64,000 nucleotides of DNA from Herbaspirillum sp. RV1423 (GTDB taxonomy: Bacteria; Pseudomonadota; Gammaproteobacteria; Burkholderiales; Burkholderiaceae_D), in assembly GCF_000577615.1 (NCBI RefSeq), contig NZ_CBXX010000002.1:1-64000 (forward strand), written 5' to 3'. Positions 58,648-64,000 of the stretch are shown here, piece by piece (the stretch's first letter is position 1; each line of letters begins with the position of its first letter). The notes beneath the pieces were generated by a model. It worked only from the letters and a program-made list of their open reading frames with translations. It was not told the DNA's origin and did no database searches. The position numbers and the translations under genes are program-made.

Positions 58648-60429
58648 ATGCAGAATGCGGTGGCGTTTGCCGACAACGACGTGGTTGTGATTGCCTGGAG
58701 TTACGGCCGCAAGCTGGCCGGTTGCATGGGATTCGCGGTGTATCGCATCGACGCCGCCGGCAAGGAAACGCCGCTGCCGTCGATGGCGGTGTTTCCGAAG
58801 ATGAAGCGTTTTCCGGCGCAGACCACAGAACAATTCCCGGTCCAGAAGTTCTACTGGAAAGATCCTTATGCCCGCCTGATCGCCGATGGCGGCAAGGATG
58901 GCGTCGACAACCGTACGTTCCGCTACAAGATCGTGCCGCTGGAAGGCGCGCCGGGAAAACTGCGGCCGATGCGTGTCGGTTTCGCCATTTCCAACGCAGT
59001 GACGCTGACGCCGCAAGTCGCGCCGGATCTGCGCGCCTATTTCAATCGCGGGCTGATCTCGACGCAGCGCGTGTCGCGCGCGATGGACGGTCGTCCCGAC
59101 AAAGACAGTTTGCTGGCCATGGTCGCGCAGGCCGGCAGCGCTGTGCGCAAGAGTCTGGCCGGCGACATGCTGGATGCGCTGCTGGATTTCGTCGGCCGCG
59201 TCAGCCAAGGAGGCGCCCTGTACGCCGCCTTGTATGAGCTCGGGGACGACGAGCTGATTTCCGCCCTGGAAGGCGCCGGCAAGAAATTGCACCTGATCCT
59301 TTCCAACCCCAAGGCCGGCGACAAGCAGAGCGCCAGCGGCGTCACCGACGGCAATCAGGCCTCGCGCCAACGCCTGCGCAAGACGGCCGGCACGCTGATC
59401 GATCGCATGGCGCCGGACAACCATATCGCACACAACAAATTCCTCGTCTACGTCGACGCCAAGGGCAAACCGCGCGCGGTGCTGTTCGGTTCGACCAACT
59501 GGACGTCGACCGGTTTATGCACGCAGACCAACAACAGCATCGTCTCCGACGATGCGGCGCTGGCCGGACGTTATCTCGATTACTGGAAGCAATTGGCGAA
59601 GGACACCGAAGCCGCCGGCGGCAAGGCGAAATCCTTGCAGGGAGCGCAATTGCGGGCCTGGGATACCAAACCGAAGTCGTTCAAGCAGGATGGCGGTGCG
59701 ACGGTTGCAAGCTGGTTTTCTCCCAATACGGCCAAGCCGCGCGGACGCTCGCGCGCCGATGAGCCGCGTCCGCCCGACATGGAAGCGCTGGCGGCATTGA
59801 TCGCCGGCGCGCAGCACGCGGTACTGTTCCTGGCGTTTTATCCGGGCACGCCGAGCATCGTGAACTGGGTGGCGCAAGCGCAGAAAGCCAACAAGGCCCT
59901 GTTCGTGCGCGGCTGTGTGACCAATCCATCGACGGCGGCGGGTTTCCTGTACGAGTTGCAAGGCGTCGAGCCGCCCAAGCGCAAGAAGGGCGATCCGCCG
60001 GGCAAGCAGGATCCGCGAGTGATCTCGGCCAAGGCGCTGACCTCGGTGATTCCGTCCGGCTGGCAAAAGGAAATCCTGTCCGCCGGCTTTGCCGTCACGC
60101 ACGACAAGATCGTCGTCATCGATCCGTTCTCGGAAAACTGCACGGTGGTCACCGGCAGCCACAATCTCGGCTACAAGGCGTCTTACGACAATGACGACAA
60201 CCTCGCGATCTTCACCGGCCAGCGGGCGTTGGCGCAGGCTTACGTAACCCATGTGCTGGATATCTACGACCATTTCTCGTGGCGCTGGATGGTGCAGGAA
60301 AAAGGCGCAAAGGCCGCCGACACCATGCTGAGCCTGACGCCGGACGAATGGCAAAGCAAGTACTTCGACGACAACGGCGAAATCCGTTCGGCGCAGTTGA
60401 AGTTCTGGCTGGGGGCGGTGCCGGACTGA
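58648..60429 (+). CDS. Phospholipase D-like domain protein
   Basis: 593 residues with two HKD-type motifs: HNKFLVYVDAKGKPRAVLFGSTNWT (about residue 271) and THDKIVVIDPFSENCTVVTGSHNLG (about 483). Both keep the His, Lys and downstream Ser/Asn of the phospholipase D superfamily, which includes lipases, nucleases and synthases. The N-terminal 150 residues (WSYGRKLAGCMGFAVYRID, FYWKDPYARL) are not recognised. No signal peptide is seen. The ATG at 58648 lies 6 nt after GAGGAG; an ATG at 58642 is the alternative. Confidence 0.82.
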   Translation: MQNAVAFADNDVVVIAWSYGRKLAGCMGFAVYRIDAAGKETPLPSMAVFPKMKRFPAQTTEQFPVQKFYWKDPYARLIADGGKDGVDNRTFRYKIVPLEGAPGKLRPMRVGFAISNAVTLTPQVAPDLRAYFNRGLISTQRVSRAMDGRPDKDSLLAMVAQAGSAVRKSLAGDMLDALLDFVGRVSQGGALYAALYELGDDELISALEGAGKKLHLILSNPKAGDKQSASGVTDGNQASRQRLRKTAGTLIDRMAPDNHIAHNKFLVYVDAKGKPRAVLFGSTNWTSTGLCTQTNNSIVSDDAALAGRYLDYWKQLAKDTEAAGGKAKSLQGAQLRAWDTKPKSFKQDGGATVASWFSPNTAKPRGRSRADEPRPPDMEALAALIAGAQHAVLFLAFYPGTPSIVNWVAQAQKANKALFVRGCVTNPSTAAGFLYELQGVEPPKRKKGDPPGKQDPRVISAKALTSVIPSGWQKEILSAGFAVTHDKIVVIDPFSENCTVVTGSHNLGYKASYDNDDNLAIFTGQRALAQAYVTHVLDIYDHFSWRWMVQEKGAKAADTMLSLTPDEWQSKYFDDNGEIRSAQLKFWLGAVPD

Positions 60430-60448
60430 TGTCCGGCACGGGAGAGCT

Positions 60449-60474
60449 TGCGCCCGGCAGGCGATGCCGGGCGC
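60449..60474. terminator. Hairpin between convergent genes
   Basis: GCGCCCGGCA / TGCCGGGCGC, 10-bp perfect stem with a 5-nt loop, between the phospholipase-like and MFS stop codons. No T-run, so a weak terminator at best. Confidence 0.45.
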
Positions 60475-60485
60475 GGCAAGGCGGA

Positions 60486-61802
60486 TTACTTGTTGACCAG
60501 CTTGGCTGGCACCGCCAGCGTCAATATGCCGCCCAAGAACAGCGACGCCGCCAGCACATACATCCCGCTATTGGTGCTTTGGGTAACGTCCTTGAGCCAG
60601 CCGACCACGTAAGGGCTGACAAAACCCGCCAGGTTGCCCAGCGAATTGATCAGCGCAATGCCTGCGGCCGCAGCCGTGCCGCTCAGGAAGGCGGTCGGCA
60701 GGCTCCAGAACAGCGGCAGCGTGGTCAGGATGCCGACCGCAGCCAGCGTCAGCGAAGCCATCGCCAGCAAGGTGTTGTGGTCGTACACGGTGCTGAACAG
60801 CAGGCCGACGCAGCCGAGGAAGGCCGGAATCGCCACGTGCCAGCGCCGTTCGCGTTGCTGGTCGGCGCTGCGGCCGATCATGATCATGGCGACCGCGGCA
60901 ACGGCATACGGAATCGCGGTCAGCAAGCCGATGTTGAGCGGATCGGTGACCCCGGTGGTCTTGATGATGGTGGGCAGCCAGAAGCTCACGCCATATAGGC
61001 CCATCACGAAGCAGAAGTAGATCAGCGCGCTCAGCCACACCTTGCCGTCGGCGAACATCTGGCCGATGGAAATGGGTTCCTTGCCGGTTTCCTCTTCCTT
61101 GATCTGGCTTTCCAGAAGGCGCTTTTCATCCTCGTTGAGCCAGCCGGCATCGCGGATGCGATCCTTGAGGTAAAAGATCACGACCACGCCGAGGACTATC
61201 GACGGAATCGCTTCCAGGATGAACATCCACTGCCAGCCGGCCAGGCCGTGGACGCCCGGGAATGCATGCATGATCCAGCCCGACAGCGGGCCGCCGATCA
61301 CGCCCGAGATGGCGATGCCGGTCATGAACAGCGCGGTGATCTTGCCGCGCCGATGCGACGGGTACCAGTACGTCAGGTACAGGATCACGCCGGGGAAGAA
61401 GCCGGCTTCGGCCACGCCCAGCAGGAAGCGCATGACGTAGAACATCTCCGGCGTGGTCACGTAGATCATGGCGCCGGAGATGATGCCCCAGGTGATCATG
61501 ATGCGGGCGATCCACAGGCGCGCGCCCACCTTGTGCAGGATGACGTTGCTGGGCACTTCGAAGATGAAGTAACCGATGAAGAAAATGCCGGCGCCGAGAC
61601 CGTAGATGGTTTCGCTGAACTTCAGGTCCTGCAGCATCTGCAGCTTGGCGAAACCGACATTGACGCGGTCGAGGTAAGAGGCGACATAACAGAGGAACAG
61701 AAGCGGAAGCAGGCGCCAGGTGACCTTGGCGAAGGTGGCTTCTTCAAACGACAGATTGCTGCCGGGCGACGCGGCAATGCCTTGTGCTGGGGTATACGAC
61801 AT
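60486..61802 (-). CDS. MFS transporter, anion:cation symporter (ACS) family
   Basis: 438 residues with twelve predicted helices. Typical ACS motifs are YLDRVNVGFAKLQM after helix 1, FEVPSNVILHKVGARLWIARIMITWG between helices 2 and 3, and FLLGVAEAGFFPGVILYLTYWYP. ACS members take up organic anions such as tartrate, glucarate, galactonate or phthalate. It is downstream of an SDR and an aldehyde dehydrogenase gene on the same strand, which suggests uptake of the compound they oxidise. Confidence 0.92.
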   Translation of the reverse strand: MSYTPAQGIAASPGSNLSFEEATFAKVTWRLLPLLFLCYVASYLDRVNVGFAKLQMLQDLKFSETIYGLGAGIFFIGYFIFEVPSNVILHKVGARLWIARIMITWGIISGAMIYVTTPEMFYVMRFLLGVAEAGFFPGVILYLTYWYPSHRRGKITALFMTGIAISGVIGGPLSGWIMHAFPGVHGLAGWQWMFILEAIPSIVLGVVVIFYLKDRIRDAGWLNEDEKRLLESQIKEEETGKEPISIGQMFADGKVWLSALIYFCFVMGLYGVSFWLPTIIKTTGVTDPLNIGLLTAIPYAVAAVAMIMIGRSADQQRERRWHVAIPAFLGCVGLLFSTVYDHNTLLAMASLTLAAVGILTTLPLFWSLPTAFLSGTAAAAGIALINSLGNLAGFVSPYVVGWLKDVTQSTNSGMYVLAASLFLGGILTLAVPAKLVNK

Positions 61803-61990
61803 GTCTCACTCCATACGTATTGAACAATTTGATCAGTCTTGTTGTTATAAAAAACCAGTCGCAAGGACTGGCGTATTAAGTACTGATGGATTTTCTTTTT
61901 ATTGCAGCGTGATTATAGACACAAAAAATGCCGATTCCGCGCAAAGTCCCGCATCGCTGACAAAATCCTGACGCAGTTGTCATGCGCATG

Positions 61991-62749
61991 CTATACGCAG
62001 CGTCCGCCGTCCACTTCCAGGCAGGTGCCGGTGATGAACGAGGCTTCGTCCGAACCCAGGTAGAGGCAGGCGTTGGCGACATCGTCCGGCGTCGAGAAGC
62101 GGCCCAGCGGAATCGTCGCGGTGAATTTCTTGCGGTTTTCCGGGGTGTCGGGCAAGCCCATGAATTCGGTCAGCAGGCCGGTGGCCGACATCACCGGATT
62201 GACGCAGTTGACGCGGATATTGTCCGGGCCGAGTTCCGCCGCCATCGACTTGCTGGTCGTGATGACCGCGCCCTTGCTGCCGTTGTACCAGGTCAGGCCC
62301 GGGCGCGGGCGGATGCCGGCGGTCGAGGCGATATTGATGAAGGCGCCGCCGCCGGCCTTGCGGAAATAGGGCACGAAGGTCTTTGCGCTCAGGAAGATGC
62401 TCTTGACGTTGATGGCGTACAGGCGGTCGAATTCGTCTTCCTCGACTTCCAGCATGGGGCGGTTGCGGTGCGTGGTGCCGGCGTTGTTGACGACAATGTG
62501 CAGGCCGCCGAAAGCGTCCAGCGCGGCCGCCAGCATGGCCGCCGTGTCGGCGCTCCTGGATACGTCGGATCTGATGAAGCGCGCCTGGCCGCCGGCCGCG
62601 ACGATCTCGTCGACGACGCGCTTGCCGCCGGCTTCGTTGATGTCCGCCACCAGCACGCGCGCGCCTTCGCGCGCATAGGTCTTGGCGATGCCTTCGCCGA
62701 ATCCCGAACCGGCGCCGGTCACGATGGCTACTTTGTCTTTGAGTCGCAT
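61991..62749 (-). CDS. Short-chain dehydrogenase/reductase (SDR)
   Basis: 252 residues, classical SDR. Cofactor motif VTGAGSGFGEGIA, NNAG motif, catalytic Ser in NIASTAGI, and YNGSK carrying Tyr and Lys. The Asp in VADINEAGG after the second strand suggests NAD preference. An AAGGAGA ribosome binding site precedes the ATG. It is 45 nt downstream of the aldehyde dehydrogenase gene, so they are probably cotranscribed. The substrate is not known; a sugar or hydroxy acid is plausible given the neighbours. Confidence 0.92.
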   Translation of the reverse strand: MRLKDKVAIVTGAGSGFGEGIAKTYAREGARVLVADINEAGGKRVVDEIVAAGGQARFIRSDVSRSADTAAMLAAALDAFGGLHIVVNNAGTTHRNRPMLEVEEDEFDRLYAINVKSIFLSAKTFVPYFRKAGGGAFINIASTAGIRPRPGLTWYNGSKGAVITTSKSMAAELGPDNIRVNCVNPVMSATGLLTEFMGLPDTPENRKKFTATIPLGRFSTPDDVANACLYLGSDEASFITGTCLEVDGGRCV

Positions 62750-62794
62750 GTCTTCTCCTTGTGGTGTGATGAGTTGTTTTTGATCGTGTCGTGC

Positions 62795-64000
62795 TTAGTC
62801 GTGTTTGATGGCGATGGTTTTCAACACGGTGAAGCCGTACAGCGCTTCGAAGCCTTTTTCGCGTCCGTGGCCGCTGGCCTTGACGCCGCCGAACGGCAAT
62901 TCCACGCCGCCGCCGGCGCCATAATTGTTGATGAAAATCTGGCCGCTGCGAATCGCGCGCGCCAGGCGCATCTGGCGTCCGCCGTCGCGCGTCCACACGC
63001 TGGCGACCAGGCCGAAATCGGTGGCGTTGGCCAGCCGGATTGCATCGGCCTCATCCTCGAACGGCATCGCCGCAAGCACCGGGCCGAACACTTCTTCCTG
63101 CGCCAGACGATGTCGATACGGCACATCGCGCAACAGGACCGGCGCCTGATAAAAACCGGAAGCCGGCACGCCGTCGGCGATGCGGCCTTGCGCCACGACG
63201 GGGATCCTGCTGTCGGCGGCTTCGCGCAGGAAACCGGCGACGCGTTCCTGCTGCGTCTTGCGGATCAGCGGACCGCAGTCCAGGTCCATCGTCGGCGTGC
63301 CGACGCGCAGCTTGCCGAAGGCCTGGCCGACACGTTCCAGCACCTGTTCGTAGGCGCTACGCTGCACCAGCAGGCGGCTGCCGGCGGAGCAGGTTTGGCC
63401 GGCGTTCTGCACGATGGCGTTGACGACCACCGGCAGCATGGCGTCGAAGTCGGCATCGGCAAACACCACCTGGGGCGACTTGCCGCCCAGCTCCAGTGTG
63501 ACCGGCGTGTGGTGCTCGGCGGCGGCGCGCACCACGATCTTGCCGACGTTGGGCGAACCGGTGAACGACACATGATCGACCTCGGGGTGCTTGACCAGCA
63601 GGTCGCCGGCCTCATGTCCGTAGCCGGTCACGATGTTGAGCACGCCTTCCGGAAAACCGGTTTCGGCCGCCAGTTCGGCCACGCGCAGCAGCGACAGGCA
63701 GGCGTCTTCGGCGGGCTTGACGACGCAGGTGTTGCCGGCGGCGAGCGCGCCGCCGACACAGCGGCCGAAGATCTGCATCGGATAATTCCACGGCACGATG
63801 TGCGCGGTTACGCCATGCGGTTCGCGCAGCGTCAGCACGGTGTAGCCGGTCTGGTAGGGAATGGTCTCGCCGTGCAGCTTGTCGGCCGCTCCCGCATAAA
63901 ACTCGAAATAGCGCGCGATCGCCGAGGCATCGGCGCGCGCCTGCTTGAGCGGCTTGCCGCAATCGCGCGCTTCCAGTTGCGCCAGTTCTTCGTGATGCTC
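62795..64000 (-). CDS. Aldehyde dehydrogenase family protein, N terminus beyond window
   Basis: The reading frame is open to the right edge, where residues ELAQLEARDCGKPLKQARAD are already within the family fold, so the N-terminal part is missing. Visible motifs: PWNYPMQIFGRCVGGALAAGNTCVVKP, catalytic Glu in LELGGKSPQVVF, catalytic Cys in GQTCSAGSRLLV, and EEVFGPVL. The protein ends with FGGVKASGHGREKGFEALYG. It oxidises an aldehyde to the acid with NAD(P). It is the first of three genes (with SDR and MFS) in what looks like a catabolic operon. Confidence 0.92.
   Translation of the reverse strand, partial: EHHEELAQLEARDCGKPLKQARADASAIARYFEFYAGAADKLHGETIPYQTGYTVLTLREPHGVTAHIVPWNYPMQIFGRCVGGALAAGNTCVVKPAEDACLSLLRVAELAAETGFPEGVLNIVTGYGHEAGDLLVKHPEVDHVSFTGSPNVGKIVVRAAAEHHTPVTLELGGKSPQVVFADADFDAMLPVVVNAIVQNAGQTCSAGSRLLVQRSAYEQVLERVGQAFGKLRVGTPTMDLDCGPLIRKTQQERVAGFLREAADSRIPVVAQGRIADGVPASGFYQAPVLLRDVPYRHRLAQEEVFGPVLAAMPFEDEADAIRLANATDFGLVASVWTRDGGRQMRLARAIRSGQIFINNYGAGGGVELPFGGVKASGHGREKGFEALYGFTVLKTIAIKHD

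Overview
The window is chromosomal DNA from a betaproteobacterium, most likely a member of the Oxalobacteraceae (Herbaspirillum/Collimonas type). This is inferred from the GC-rich coding style, the conserved order tig-clpP-clpX-lon-hupB-tRNA-Val-tRNA-Asp, the msrB-yciB-bolA-PPIase operon, the porin type and the protein sequences. No 16S rRNA gene is present, so genus level is a guess.

Layout. 1-8 kb: the start of an L-lactate dehydrogenase gene (lldD, minus strand), then the squalene-forming genes hpnE, hpnD and, 4 kb away, hpnC. A YxeA-like exported protein lies between hpnE and hpnD. Interleaved are an HDOD signalling protein, the RNA helicase dbpA and the initiator tRNA-fMet. 8-17.5 kb: tRNA-Leu, a DUF1653 protein, creA, an amidase, then the protein quality-control block tig, clpP, clpX, lon and hupB, followed by tRNA-Val and tRNA-Asp.

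17.7-21.3 kb: a very small, AT-rich integrative element inserted in the 3' end of tRNA-Asp. It carries a tyrosine integrase, a MobV-type relaxase with an inverted-repeat-rich candidate oriT, and what I read as a complete type III toxin-antitoxin system of the TenpIN family: a consensus promoter, two tandem about 53-nt RNA repeats, a terminator, and a 169-residue endoribonuclease-type toxin. A 19-bp direct repeat of the tRNA end (one mismatch) bounds it. This is the most interesting part of the window.

21.3-37 kb: a structured non-coding stretch, a four-gene two-component signalling cluster, a Crp/Fnr regulator, and a divergent operon with an acyl-CoA synthetase, a complete LIV-type ABC transporter (livG, livH, livM, binding protein, livF) and a second adenylate-forming ligase. 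A short candidate sRNA lies just before ppiD. A composite palindromic repeat occurs three times (26.7, 31.6 and 39.1 kb), once inside the liv operon.

37-64 kb: ppiD, a glutamine amidotransferase with a hexanucleotide-repeat poly-serine N terminus, tesA/ybbA (divergent), a DMT transporter, nnr, a D-amino-acid-dehydrogenase-like oxidoreductase, a BON lipoprotein, a LysR regulator divergent from a quinone-oxidoreductase-like gene, purL, a porin, the PPIase-bolA-yciB-msrB operon, selO, an exported protein, a phospholipase D-like protein, and a catabolic set (MFS transporter, SDR, aldehyde dehydrogenase running off the right edge).
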